DNA of 64,000 nt from RGIG8497 sp045593265 (GCA_045593265.1 JAZNWH010000131.1:23990-87989), one strand, 5' to 3'. Shown: positions 47,167 through 57,196, counted from the stretch's first letter. Program-made: numbers and translations. The notes: generated by a model not told the origin, from the letters alone.

Positions 47167-50100
47167 ATGAAAACTAACAGAATTATTGCAATGCTTATAG
47201 CGGTATCAATGATAATATCGCTTACTGTATTGCCTGTATCGGCAGATGATACAAAATTTAAAAAATATATAATCAAAGACAGTTTCGACACTGATCTCGG
47301 CAACTGGGCTGTAGGTCAGGGCGAAGAAGCTGCTGTCAATAATATGTCTGTCGAAAGAGTTACTCTTGAAGACGGTACAACAGCACTTAAGCTTTCTCGT
47401 TTTACTACATCACCGGGTGGCTTTTCTCCGGTTGTAAATGTTTTAAGTAACCCGCTTTATTTCAATCCTGAAAACAAAGTAGTTATCAGAGGCAGAATAA
47501 AGCATATGGGTAATGGTGCTGACGATCCACTTGGAAGATTATACTTTAAAATTAACAGACCTGATGCATCAAATCAAGGAATTGGTACATCTCATTCTAA
47601 CGGTAATGAACTCGGTCATGACTGGTATACAGCCTTCGATCTTGAGCCAAACGGATTTTTTAATATGAAAAGAAGTGCATGGAGTGCCAGAGATGAAGTA
47701 AAAGATGTTCTTTCAAGTGACAGCACACTTGATAAATGGATGGAATTTGAAATGGTTTTCTCGGGTGGAGAAAGTTATACAATATCAGTAACCGAAGAGG
47801 GCGGAGCAACTTATAATTCAACAGGTACTATCAGTCAGCCTGCCTTTCTTAAGAACGAGGTATATATTCCTTATACATATTATTTCTATGGTTCTGATGT
47901 TGAGCCCGTTACAGCTTTTGAAAGATTTGACAGCTTTACATTTCTTTTAAGAGATGCGGTAGACACAGCCTATATTGATTATTTTGAAGTTTATGAAGAA
48001 AAAGACTTTGTTGCAGCATCTGCAGACCTTGAAGTTAACTATATAAGAACAACAGATTCACTTACAGTTGCTTTTGCATCTAACGAGGATATTGATGCGA
48101 TACCTGAAGGTGCAGTGTATATTGAAGGTGTAGAGTCAATTGTTACTTATGATAAGGCAACAAAAAAAGTAACTCTTAAGCCGAAAGCCGAGCTATCCCC
48201 TGGTGCTCATCATACAATCAAGGTAAATAGCACACTTCTTGCTCAAAAAGAGGGTATTAATTACGAGGGAGCTACTGAATTTGGTTTTGATGTTTCAAAT
48301 GTTAATGTAAGTGCTCTTACTCCTGATGGAAGAGTAATTCCTGATACAACTGTTACAGCAACATATACTTATACATCACCTGTTACTGAGGGTAATCACA
48401 TTTATCAGTGGCAGCAGGCTGCGACAGCTGATGGAGTGTTTACCGATATTGATGGTGCAACATCAAAAGATTTTGTTATAACAAATGAACAGGTAGGAAA
48501 GTATCTGAGATTTACTATGATACCTGTTGATGCAAACGGAACTTCAGGATTTATAACTACTTCTTCTGTTCTTGCTCCTGAAACAGCACCGGTTGCAGAT
48601 AATGTTCAGATTAGTACATCAACACTTTTCTCGGGAATTTACATAAGCGCTCTTTACGATTATTCCGATGAAAACGGAGATAAAGAAGGAGAAACAGATG
48701 TAAGATGGTATACATCAGATTCTGCGGACAGCACTGAATGGAATGAGGTTAAGGTTGGAAGAACCTACTTTATTGAAAATTCAGATGCAGGTAAGTATAT
48801 TAAATGCAGTGTAACTCCTATAGCTGTTTCGCAGCTTGAAACAAGAGGACAGACCGTTGAGTCTACTGTAGTAGGTCCCGTTGTTGATTTGCTTGAAACA
48901 ACAAATATGTTTGAAGACCCAAGTTTTGAAATGGGAAGATGGCAGGAGCCATGGACACATTGTACAACTTATGGTTGGATTGGTCCTGATGTTCATTCAA
49001 AGGATGCATATACCGGTACATATTCAGTACATATGCCTCCCCGTGCATCTGTACATGATTACTATGGACAGTCTTTAAACTATACAAAGGGTAAAACCTA
49101 TGTTTTAGGGGCGTGGGCTAAAAAATCAAACCCAAAAAATCAGGATATTACGGGTGTGTCTCTATATATGCCGTCTACAACAGCTTTTGAAGCTGCGCCA
49201 TCGAATAAAAATTTGTATACACTGAATGAAAGATGGCAACATATTGTGTTTGCTACTACATGTTTAATCGGCACAAGCACTACTGCGAGCTTCGTTACAT
49301 ACCAGGCGTTGACCACAGGTGACGCTTACCTTGATGATTACTATTGCGGAGAGCTTCTGGTAGGAGATATTCATACCTATGATGTTGAACCTATTACTGT
49401 ACCTGTTAGCGGAGAATCCAAGCTTACCATAACAAACGGGCAGGTACTTAACCAGCTTGGAACAAATCATGGTCTTGAAAAAGAAAAGCTTGTTATTTCA
49501 ATTCCTGAAATTGAGGGTGTTTATCTGGATGTTGATAACAATATTGTCGTAACAGATAAAGCACATTCCTCAAAATTCACAGCAGAGCTTTATTGCGAAC
49601 CTCAATATGCAGGTGCAACGCAAGCAAAATTCCAGAAATTTGTTGAAATTGAAATTAATGCACATGATGATCCTAAGCCAAAGGTTTTTGATGTCGATGC
49701 AACCGGTACTGTAACTGATGGTGCAGTATTAACCGGAACATATTCATTCTATCAGGTAAACAACGAAGCAGATGTTTCTGAAATAAGATGGATATATTCC
49801 GATTCTGAAAACGGAGTATATTATGATATTCCGGGAGCAAATTCGCTTTCTTATACTGTAGAATCACAGTATGCAGATAAGTATATCAAATTTGCTGTAA
49901 CTCCTAAGTCGCAGAGCGGTTATGTTGGCGATGAAGTGCGTTCAGTATCACTTACAAAACCAAGAGTACCATTTGCAACAGATGTTAAAATTAAAGGCAT
50001 AGGTATAATTGGTAATGAAATTACAGGTGAATATACCTATACTGACCCCAACAGAGATGCAGAAGGCACATCAATTTATAAATGGTATACATCAGATGAG

Positions 50101-51228
50101 CTTTATGGTGCTTACTCTGTTATAGAAGGACAGAACCAAAAAACACTTAAAGTAACAGAAAACCTTATAAACAAATATATTAAGTTCGGGGTAATTCCTG
50201 TATCATCTTTAGCACCTGAAACAGGTGTTGAGGTTTTAAGTGATGCTATCATAGGCCCTGTTCCACCTCAGGCTACAGATGTTTCAATTAAAAAAGAGGG
50301 TTACAGATTACAGGGTAAATACAAATACTATCATCCTAACGGAATCAAAGAAGGAGAATCTGTTTACTCCTGGCTTGTTGATGGTGTAACAGTATCAAAT
50401 GAGTCTGACTATGTAATAAACTTTAATGGAACAAAGAAAGTTACATTTATGGTAACACCGGTATGTAACAATGATCCTAAATATGGTGAACCTGTTTCTG
50501 CATCAATTGTTGTAACAGGTCATGCAGAATCAACAGGAGGCAACACAACCGGCGGTGCAGGCGGTGGTTCCTACGGCGGCGGAATGTCAGGCGGTTCCGG
50601 CTCCGGGGCAGGGGTTACAAGCGTTAACGATATGAAAATTCCTGAAGTTGAAGTGCAAAAGCCACAGGAAGAGCAGAAGCCTGTTTCTGATATAACAGGA
50701 CACTGGGGAGAAACATATATTAACAATATGGTGTCTCGTGGTGTTATGTCAGCCGATGAAAGTGGAAATTATAAGCCTGATGAAAATGTTTCAAGAGAGA
50801 TTATGCTTACATATTTATTTAAAGCATTAGGTCTTGAAACCACAGAATATAAAAATGAGTTTACCGATGTTGAAAACGGTGAATTTGCATCAATGCTCCA
50901 GACAATGGTAGACAACGGAACTATTGCAAAGGATATCGCGTTTCGACCAAATGATACAATCTCAAGAGAAGAAATGTGTAAGATTCTTTACATTTCTCTT
51001 AAGAACGCAAACAAGCTTGCTGAAACTGATGAAATGGTAATTGAAGCATTTGCTGATTATAACAATATTTCTGAGTGGGCAAGAGTTTATGTAAACGGAA
51101 TTTACGCAAATAAAATTATGGTTGGTGTATCCGACACAGAATTTGATGCTAAAGGAACAGTTACAAAAGCTCAGGCAGCTACAATGCTGACAAGAATACT
51201 TGATGTAATGGAAAAGGAGGCTGAATAA
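47167..51228 (+). CDS. SLH-anchored multidomain surface protein, copy 2
   Basis: A 1353-residue exported protein (signal peptide 1-26) with the same order as the protein at 7840. Residues ~33-290 are a jelly-roll module (IKDSFDTDLGNW), followed by a Big-like domain and Ig-like repeats (ATYTYTSPVTEGNHIYQWQQ). Then come a CBM4/9-like domain (NMFEDPSFEMGRWQEPWTH, about 578-735), Ig-like repeats and a Gly/Ser-rich linker (about 1122-1150). Three SLH repeats end it (near 1175, 1228 and 1299; SREI, SREE and TKAQ at the TRAE position). It is wall-anchored, with CGGAGG before the ATG. Its stop overlaps the next ATG by one base. The C-terminal third is more similar to its paralog than the N-terminal module is. 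Confidence 0.88.
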   Translation: MKTNRIIAMLIAVSMIISLTVLPVSADDTKFKKYIIKDSFDTDLGNWAVGQGEEAAVNNMSVERVTLEDGTTALKLSRFTTSPGGFSPVVNVLSNPLYFNPENKVVIRGRIKHMGNGADDPLGRLYFKINRPDASNQGIGTSHSNGNELGHDWYTAFDLEPNGFFNMKRSAWSARDEVKDVLSSDSTLDKWMEFEMVFSGGESYTISVTEEGGATYNSTGTISQPAFLKNEVYIPYTYYFYGSDVEPVTAFERFDSFTFLLRDAVDTAYIDYFEVYEEKDFVAASADLEVNYIRTTDSLTVAFASNEDIDAIPEGAVYIEGVESIVTYDKATKKVTLKPKAELSPGAHHTIKVNSTLLAQKEGINYEGATEFGFDVSNVNVSALTPDGRVIPDTTVTATYTYTSPVTEGNHIYQWQQAATADGVFTDIDGATSKDFVITNEQVGKYLRFTMIPVDANGTSGFITTSSVLAPETAPVADNVQISTSTLFSGIYISALYDYSDENGDKEGETDVRWYTSDSADSTEWNEVKVGRTYFIENSDAGKYIKCSVTPIAVSQLETRGQTVESTVVGPVVDLLETTNMFEDPSFEMGRWQEPWTHCTTYGWIGPDVHSKDAYTGTYSVHMPPRASVHDYYGQSLNYTKGKTYVLGAWAKKSNPKNQDITGVSLYMPSTTAFEAAPSNKNLYTLNERWQHIVFATTCLIGTSTTASFVTYQALTTGDAYLDDYYCGELLVGDIHTYDVEPITVPVSGESKLTITNGQVLNQLGTNHGLEKEKLVISIPEIEGVYLDVDNNIVVTDKAHSSKFTAELYCEPQYAGATQAKFQKFVEIEINAHDDPKPKVFDVDATGTVTDGAVLTGTYSFYQVNNEADVSEIRWIYSDSENGVYYDIPGANSLSYTVESQYADKYIKFAVTPKSQSGYVGDEVRSVSLTKPRVPFATDVKIKGIGIIGNEITGEYTYTDPNRDAEGTSIYKWYTSDELYGAYSVIEGQNQKTLKVTENLINKYIKFGVIPVSSLAPETGVEVLSDAIIGPVPPQATDVSIKKEGYRLQGKYKYYHPNGIKEGESVYSWLVDGVTVSNESDYVINFNGTKKVTFMVTPVCNNDPKYGEPVSASIVVTGHAESTGGNTTGGAGGGSYGGGMSGGSGSGAGVTSVNDMKIPEVEVQKPQEEQKPVSDITGHWGETYINNMVSRGVMSADESGNYKPDENVSREIMLTYLFKALGLETTEYKNEFTDVENGEFASMLQTMVDNGTIAKDIAFRPNDTISREEMCKILYISLKNANKLAETDEMVIEAFADYNNISEWARVYVNGIYANKIMVGVSDTEFDAKGTVTKAQAATMLTRILDVMEKEAE

Positions 51229-53924
51229 TGAAAAAACTGATTAGCTTAATACTGGCACTTTCAATTATTATGTCTTCTTTTGGAGCTTTTGCAAAAGTGT
51301 ACTTTCCACTTTATGACTATATGGATGATGTATTCAGATTTGATGTGGGTGATTTCGTTGCGTCAGAGTTGGAAGGTGGAGCGGCTGCAACCCCTGCAAT
51401 GAAGAGAATGCAGCTTCTGGAAACCATAGGAATATGGGACGATGCTTCAAAATCGGAAAATGACCTTGTTACAATGACTGAATTTTCAATCATAATGTCA
51501 AGATTAAAGCTTGGAAAAAATAATGCACTGGAAGAGGTTTATAAGCAAAATCCGAATAATGAAAATGCAACCTACAAAAATGCATTTGCATACCTTATCG
51601 AAGTTCTTGGTTATGCACACGAATGTGCCCGTTACAACAATACTGATGAAGCAATGTTGATTGTTGCAAGTGAACTGGATCTTATTCCTGAAAATTCTGT
51701 GGACATTAATGCATATATTACCCGTGGTGAACTTTCGGCACTTATAGCTAAAGCACTTACAATTGATATATGCGTTATGGAGTATACCCCAACAGGAGAT
51801 TTTAGATATGCAGTTACTGACGGAAAAACACTCCTTAGCAGTGTTCACGGTATTTTTGAAGTTACAGGTTTTGTAAATGCAATTGACGGACTTGCGGTAT
51901 ATGGCGGTGCTGCTTTAAAAGATGATTGTATACAGATTGACAGAAGAAATTATAATGCATCAGGTCTTGAAGTTCGTGAGTATTTCGGTACACTTGTAAC
52001 TGCATATGCAATATATGATGAAGAGTTAAATGAATACACAATTATAAGTATTAATTATGCTGATGATTATAAAGCAACAGAAATTAACTTCAAGGATATT
52101 ATTGATTTAAAAAACGGTATTCTATACTATCTGGATAGCGAAAACAATGAAGAGAACGTAGATATAGATTCACTTTCATATGTTACTGAAAACGGAGATA
52201 CACTTAATTCAATATATGACCTTGGAGAAAATCTTAATCAGTATTTCCAAAATAATGAAGGTAAGATAATCCTTACTGCATCCGAAGAACATGGTCAGAT
52301 GGATACTGCAATTATCTATAATTACGGATATTATGTGTCTTCATACACAGATGCGTCTCAATTTCGCTTGGGTCTTAGCTTCAGGCAAACATATAAAGGT
52401 AATGAATATATTCAGCTTGACGAAAAGGGCTTAACAAATGTGTATTTAGACGGCGTTGCAACAACCTTTACACAGATTCCCGCAGGTACAGCTTTCAGAA
52501 TCTTTCAGTCAGATGATACCGGGTATACTGAAATTGTAGCAAAAACAGGTAAAATGACAGGTTCAGTTGATATTATTGATGAAGATTGTGTTGAAATTGC
52601 AGAAAAAAGATACAGACTTACAAAAACTCTTTTAAATCATATCGACTACTGTGAAAACACACCTTCCATTCCTGCTTCACAGAAAGTAAAGAACCTTGAA
52701 ATCGGACTTGCTACTACATTTTATGTAATAGATGATTTAATAGTTTACTATTCATCACCAACAGAGTATAAATACGGCTATCTTAAGAATTTAAGTATGG
52801 CGAGAACAGGAATCGACCCTGACTTAACACTTAGAGTTTTATCTCAGGATGGAGAATGGTACGATTTAATAATCACAAAAAATATCATTGTTGATGGCAA
52901 AACCAATGTGTCAAAAGAAGAAATATTAGCCATAGTTAACAATAACCTTAATATTATGAACAATGTTATAAGATACAAGGCAACCGGTGAAAATGAACTT
53001 ACTGAGCTTGATACAATTGAAGAATCAGCATATGAAGCTGAAATAACAGATGATGTTAAGTTTGTAGCGAACTTTAATGGTAATATGAATTGGACATATG
53101 AGTTTCTTAACGCAACCTCACTGTATTTCCTTTCTGCAAATACTGTAATATTCGTTGTTCCTGCAGGAGAAACCGACGAAAGCAAAATCAGGGTTATTAA
53201 AAATACAGCTCTGCCTTATGGTTCAGGAGATTCTTATTATGTTCCTATGAAATTCTATTCTCCGAACGATTTCAATCAGATTTCGGTTGCAGTTTGTACA
53301 AAAGCACTTGATGATATCGGCACAGGCTCCGGTTCTGAGGTATTTTATTATGTGGAAAGTATAAGAAATACTGTGATAAACCCTGATGATCAGGAGTACG
53401 GTTACAAAATAATAGGTAAAAAATTTGTCTATGTAGATTCAGGTGACAGTTCGAAAAGAATAGGATATTTGGAGGAAGCAAGCTTCACAATTCCGGAAGA
53501 CGCGCTTGACACTAATGTAGTTACAGAAGATGACAGAGCATACGACATCAATAAAAAGCTTGAAATTGGTGATTTTATTCAGGCAAATGTTACAAGCGGA
53601 CATGCCGCAAGATGGACAATGACTCTTAAAGGCGGTGTCGTAGGGAATCTTAGTGAACCTGGTGATGATATCAACGATTATAATAAAATTTCGGAAGGAA
53701 GAGTTTACATAAAGGGAAAGATTTCGGCAATAGATCCGGTAACACGACTTGTTGTTATTGAATCGGAAGGAGATAAACGCCCCTTCTATTTGAATGTAAC
53801 AGCTGTTATTGACCCGGTAACCAAGAAAATAAAAAATGCAACTGTTGGCGACTTTGACATAGGCGATGTAATATATTCATACGCTGATGCCGGCAGAATG
53901 CGGTTTATGGTTAAAAATCCTTAA
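51228..53924 (+). CDS. Secreted SLH-like partner protein of unknown function, copy 2
   Basis: An 898-residue protein (signal peptide 1-22) whose ATG overlaps the SLH gene stop (TAATG), the tightest form of translational coupling. It is the paralog of the 897-residue protein at 11917: YMDDVFRFDVGDFV opening, LLETIGIWDDASKSENDLVTMTEFSIIMSRL, and a second degenerate SLH repeat ending ITRGELSALIAKAL. The shared remainder contains NAIDGLAVYGGAAL, ARTGIDPDLTLR and VFYYVESIRNTVI. It resembles no known enzyme. Retention of both length and coupling in the duplicate suggests a structural or assembly role with the SLH protein. Confidence 0.8.
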   Translation: MKKLISLILALSIIMSSFGAFAKVYFPLYDYMDDVFRFDVGDFVASELEGGAAATPAMKRMQLLETIGIWDDASKSENDLVTMTEFSIIMSRLKLGKNNALEEVYKQNPNNENATYKNAFAYLIEVLGYAHECARYNNTDEAMLIVASELDLIPENSVDINAYITRGELSALIAKALTIDICVMEYTPTGDFRYAVTDGKTLLSSVHGIFEVTGFVNAIDGLAVYGGAALKDDCIQIDRRNYNASGLEVREYFGTLVTAYAIYDEELNEYTIISINYADDYKATEINFKDIIDLKNGILYYLDSENNEENVDIDSLSYVTENGDTLNSIYDLGENLNQYFQNNEGKIILTASEEHGQMDTAIIYNYGYYVSSYTDASQFRLGLSFRQTYKGNEYIQLDEKGLTNVYLDGVATTFTQIPAGTAFRIFQSDDTGYTEIVAKTGKMTGSVDIIDEDCVEIAEKRYRLTKTLLNHIDYCENTPSIPASQKVKNLEIGLATTFYVIDDLIVYYSSPTEYKYGYLKNLSMARTGIDPDLTLRVLSQDGEWYDLIITKNIIVDGKTNVSKEEILAIVNNNLNIMNNVIRYKATGENELTELDTIEESAYEAEITDDVKFVANFNGNMNWTYEFLNATSLYFLSANTVIFVVPAGETDESKIRVIKNTALPYGSGDSYYVPMKFYSPNDFNQISVAVCTKALDDIGTGSGSEVFYYVESIRNTVINPDDQEYGYKIIGKKFVYVDSGDSSKRIGYLEEASFTIPEDALDTNVVTEDDRAYDINKKLEIGDFIQANVTSGHAARWTMTLKGGVVGNLSEPGDDINDYNKISEGRVYIKGKISAIDPVTRLVVIESEGDKRPFYLNVTAVIDPVTKKIKNATVGDFDIGDVIYSYADAGRMRFMVKNP

Positions 53925-53993
53925 ATATGTAAATATATTTTAAGAAATTTATATAGCTTTCCCCCTTTTATGCTTTATGCATAAAGAGTTTAA

Positions 53994-54066
53994 GCCCTGT
54001 TTGTTATAGCTAAATGTTTTCCCCTTTCCTTTTATATAAGGCGTTGTTAACAAACAGGGCACCCCT
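53994..54066 (+). terminator. Long-loop hairpin with ACCCC-T tail after cassette copy 2
   Basis: GCCCTGTTTGTTA (53994-54006) pairs perfectly with TAACAAACAGGGC (54048-54060), followed by ACCCC and a run of T. The same stem core and tail occur at 1340-1419. It probably ends transcription of the cassette. Confidence 0.6.
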
Positions 54067-54137
54067 TTTTTAATGAGGTATTCAATATTTTATACCGGGA
54101 AAGATTATCGAAATTATTGGACAAAGAAAAGGAAATA

Positions 54138-54884
54138 ATGATGAACAAAGATATTGCAAGAATTATTAGTAAGGTTATTCTTCCGGAACGAACAGTGCGT
54201 ATTAAACTTTTGGGAGATTCTATTACTCATGGTGTAGGAGGAACTGGATTTGAACAGAACGGCGAAACTGTTGTTGAGGGATTTGCACGCAACAAGGATG
54301 GATACTGCTGGGCAAAACTGTTTAAAGAATATATGGAGTCCCAATATGATTGTATTGTAACAAATAATGCATGTACAGGTACAAATATAGAGTTTATAAT
54401 TGACAATTTTGAACAGCTTGTCGATATAGATGATGATATTGTTATATGTACTATAGGAACCAATAACCGTCATCAGTACTTTGCTGATACTCCTAAACAC
54501 ACGAAGCGTGAACATATGGAAATTTTCTACGGAAATATCATTAAATTATATGATAAATTCAAAGAAATAGGGAAAGATGTAATTTTTGTTGCCAACATTC
54601 CTGCTTCGGCGTAAGAAGAAAATGACGGAGCGGATTTTTGGAGAATTTTCCATATGAACGATGTAAATGACCTTTACATGAAGGCGTCCACTGTTTGTGG
54701 CTTTCCGTTAATCAGTATGTATTCGCAGTTTTTAGAATATTGCGAGATGAAGGAAATAACTGTAGATTCACTTCTTGTTGATGGATTACATCCCAACGAT
54801 AAAGGGTATGATGTTATGTTCAAACTTATATTGAAAGAACTTGGTATCGGGAAAAGGATTTGCGAAACATCGCCGAAAAGATAG
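54138..54884 (+). pseudogene. SGNH/GDSL-family hydrolase interrupted by an in-frame TAA
   Basis: One frame of 248 codons encodes a complete SGNH hydrolase except for TAA at 54612-54614 (codon 159). Block I is LLGDSITHG (Ser28), the block III equivalent is IGTNNRHQ, and block V is DGLHPNDKGYDVM with the Asp and His of the triad, which lies after the stop. Translation ending at TAA would lose the catalytic Asp-His. SGNH enzymes commonly remove acetyl or other acyl groups from carbohydrates. The part after the stop has an ATG at 54654 but no good ribosome site. There is no frameshift, so a single substitution could restore it. Confidence 0.8.
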
Positions 54885-54952
54885 GTATCTAAATGATACA
54901 GTAATTATATGCGGTACACAGCACCGCAGCGATATGAGTTCTAACGAATTCT

Positions 54953-55100
54953 CGATATGTTGCTGATACAACGAGAATTCATATCATATCGAGTTTGACC
55001 GAAGGGAAAACATATCGATTTTACTTGCGCCCTGAACGAAGTGAGGAAGTGCCCTTGGGGCATAAAAATATCGAGCAAACTTTAGTTTGCATATCGACAA
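54953..55100 (+). repeat. Dispersed repeat, copy A, upstream of HAD gene
   Basis: The 319 bases before the HAD gene hold no gene. This part matches 55926-56020 in the strings CGATATGTTG, ACAACGAGAATTCAT, GAGTTTGA and TATCGAGCAAAC, with ~45 extra bases in the middle. It contains inverted repeats GAATTCTCG/CGAGAATTC and GCAAAC/GTTTGC. It resembles degenerate non-coding repeats seen scattered in clostridial genomes. Confidence 0.55.
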
Positions 55101-55203
55101 AATTTTGTCCCTAACTTGACAAAATCAATCGCAATAACGCATAAAATGTCGAATGTGATGAACTTAAAAAATATTATAACTTATTTAATTGGAGGAACTA
55201 AAA

Positions 55204-55809
55204 GTGATCAAAAACTATATATTTGATTTTGGAAATGTGCTTGCAGAATTCTATCCCGAAAAGCTTACGGCACCTTATATTTTCGATAAACAAACAAAAG
55301 AGTATATAAGCAGTATTGTTTTTGATCGTCTTTATTGGGATAAGCTTGACAAGGGAACAATTACAGACGAAGAGGTAAAAAAATCAATCCGAAGCCGTGT
55401 ACCTGAAGAGTTAAAAGAAATTTCGTGTACGATATACGATAATTGGATAAACAACTTAACACCGGTTCAAGGGATGCAAAAACTTATACATGATATACAT
55501 AAAAGTGGTAAAAAAATGTATCTTTTATCAAATATCAGTACAAAATTTAAAGAAGGTTATTGTAATGTAGAATGGATAAATAAACTGTTTAGCTGTTTTG
55601 ATGGAATGGTTTTTTCAGGAGAAATAGGTATAGTAAAGCCCAATGTGGAGATTTTTGAATATATACTTAGAAAATATAATTTAAATAGAAATGAATGTCT
55701 TTTTATAGATGACAGTGAAATAAATATTGAAGGTGCAAAAAAAGCGAATATAAATGGGTATTTATTTGACGGTAACGCAGAAACATTAAGGCAATATATT
55801 CAGTTGTAA
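55204..55809 (+). CDS. HAD-superfamily phosphatase (subfamily IA, YihX-like)
   Basis: A 201-residue protein started at GTG 55204, eight bases after GGAGG (55191-55195); the TTG at 55189 overlaps that ribosome site and is rejected. Motif I reads YIFDFGNVLAEF (D-x-G-N-V form, as in the sugar-phosphatase YihX). Motif II is LLSNIS, the motif III lysine lies in GIVKPN, and motif IV is FIDDSEINIEGAKKAN. The family dephosphorylates small sugar phosphates such as glucose 1-phosphate. It stands alone between two copies of a dispersed repeat, upstream of a GH32 gene. Confidence 0.85.
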   Translation: MIKNYIFDFGNVLAEFYPEKLTAPYIFDKQTKEYISSIVFDRLYWDKLDKGTITDEEVKKSIRSRVPEELKEISCTIYDNWINNLTPVQGMQKLIHDIHKSGKKMYLLSNISTKFKEGYCNVEWINKLFSCFDGMVFSGEIGIVKPNVEIFEYILRKYNLNRNECLFIDDSEINIEGAKKANINGYLFDGNAETLRQYIQL

Positions 55810-55925
55810 TCAACGCAGAGTGGGTATGTATCCTATGTTTTTAGGATAACTTGACACGAGCCGATACATTGCATAAACAACACATCAATATAAATTCTTG
55901 CGAGTTCTCAATATGCCTGACATTT

Positions 55926-56020
55926 CGATATGTTGTTCTGCGACAACGAGAATTCATACAATATTGAGTTTGAGCATAGAGAAAATATATCGAGCAAACA
56001 AAGGTTGCATATTGACAAAT
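55926..56020 (+). repeat. Dispersed repeat, copy B, downstream of HAD gene
   Basis: A shorter version of the element at 54953-55100, in the same orientation, lacking its middle ~45 bases. The long upstream frame of the GH32 gene runs through it, which is why that extension is not coding. Confidence 0.55.
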
Positions 56021-56092
56021 AACTTGCATCTAAACCTTATGCCTCACATATGTAAAATTCAAAATAACAAGTTTACAAAAGGAGGTTTTGTT

Positions 56093-57196
56093 ATGAACTA
56101 TTCAGCCAAACTAAAACATCATTATCAGCCTGCTAAAGGTTGGATAAACGATCCTAACGGTCTTGTTTATTTTAACGGATACTATCATCTGTTTTATCAG
56201 CACAGTCCTAATTTTGAGCAACCCTGGAAAGAGCCTATGCACTGGGGTCATGCAAGAACAAAGGATTTTTGTGTCTTTGAAGAGCTTGATATTGCACTCT
56301 ATCCTGACAAAGCCTACGATAACGGCGGTTGCTGGTCAGGTACTGCTACAGTAAAGGATGATACACTTTACCTCATTTACACTTCAATTTATACCCCTGA
56401 AGGTACTGACGAAAAAATTCAAAAGGTTTGTGTTGCTTCATCAAAGGACGGAATTAATTTTGAAAAATACGAAGGAAATCCTGTTATTGAAACCTATCCT
56501 GAAGATGGATGTCCTGAATTCCGTGATCCTGCCGTAACATATATCGATGGTAAATATTATCTTGTAATGGCAACAGGATGCCCTGAAAAACAAGAAGCGC
56601 GCTTGCTTATTTATGAAAGCGATAATCTGACAGACTGGAAATATAATGGAATTATGCATAGCTGGGATAATTCAAAATATGCTGAATGTCCCTCTTTTAT
56701 GGAAACAAAATATGGCTTTCTTCTGTCATCATCAGTTCTTGAAACATCAGGATGGCCGTTTTTTACGGTTATGTACGGAAACTTTGAAAACGGTATATAT
56801 ACACCTACCATTTCAGCTTGTCCCGATAAAGGACCCGACCAATATGCAGGGCAGATTTTCCTTGACCCTAAAGGACGGAGCATTTTAATTACATGGATTC
56901 CCGATTGGAGTTATAACGGTTTTGCCGAAAATGATATAGGTTGTTTGTCTGTTCCAAGAGAAGTTTTTGTAAAAGACGAAAAAGTACATTGCTATCCTAT
57001 AGAGGAAGTAAGGCATCTTTTAAAGGACAGCGACCCTGCCCTGAAAAGAACAGAAGACGGATTTGTTGTTGAAAGAACAAGAAAAGAACCCTTTGTTTAC
57101 AAAGGTCAGATTAACGATATAAAAGTTATACGAGATGAGTATATATTGGAAGTCTTCGTAAACGGCGGTGAAGAAACCTATTCTTTCATTCTTTGA
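56093..57196 (+). CDS. GH32-family beta-fructosidase (sucrose or sucrose-6-phosphate hydrolase type), compact
   Basis: A 367-residue cytoplasmic enzyme. ATG 56093 follows AAAAGGAGG by seven bases. GH32 motifs are all present: WINDPNG (nucleophile Asp20), FRDPA (Asp145, transition-state stabiliser) and AECPSF (acid/base Glu198). The five-bladed propeller is complete, but the C-terminal beta-sandwich is only ~60 residues and ends in LEVFVNGGEE, so the protein is ~100 residues shorter than typical invertases. It hydrolyses beta-fructosides such as sucrose, its phosphate or short fructans. No transporter gene is nearby. Confidence 0.9.
   Translation: MNYSAKLKHHYQPAKGWINDPNGLVYFNGYYHLFYQHSPNFEQPWKEPMHWGHARTKDFCVFEELDIALYPDKAYDNGGCWSGTATVKDDTLYLIYTSIYTPEGTDEKIQKVCVASSKDGINFEKYEGNPVIETYPEDGCPEFRDPAVTYIDGKYYLVMATGCPEKQEARLLIYESDNLTDWKYNGIMHSWDNSKYAECPSFMETKYGFLLSSSVLETSGWPFFTVMYGNFENGIYTPTISACPDKGPDQYAGQIFLDPKGRSILITWIPDWSYNGFAENDIGCLSVPREVFVKDEKVHCYPIEEVRHLLKDSDPALKRTEDGFVVERTRKEPFVYKGQINDIKVIRDEYILEVFVNGGEETYSFIL

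Noticed and set aside
55898..56092. N-terminal extension of the GH32 gene
   Set aside because: It runs through a non-coding dispersed repeat, and ATG 56093 has an excellent ribosome site and the normal family start.
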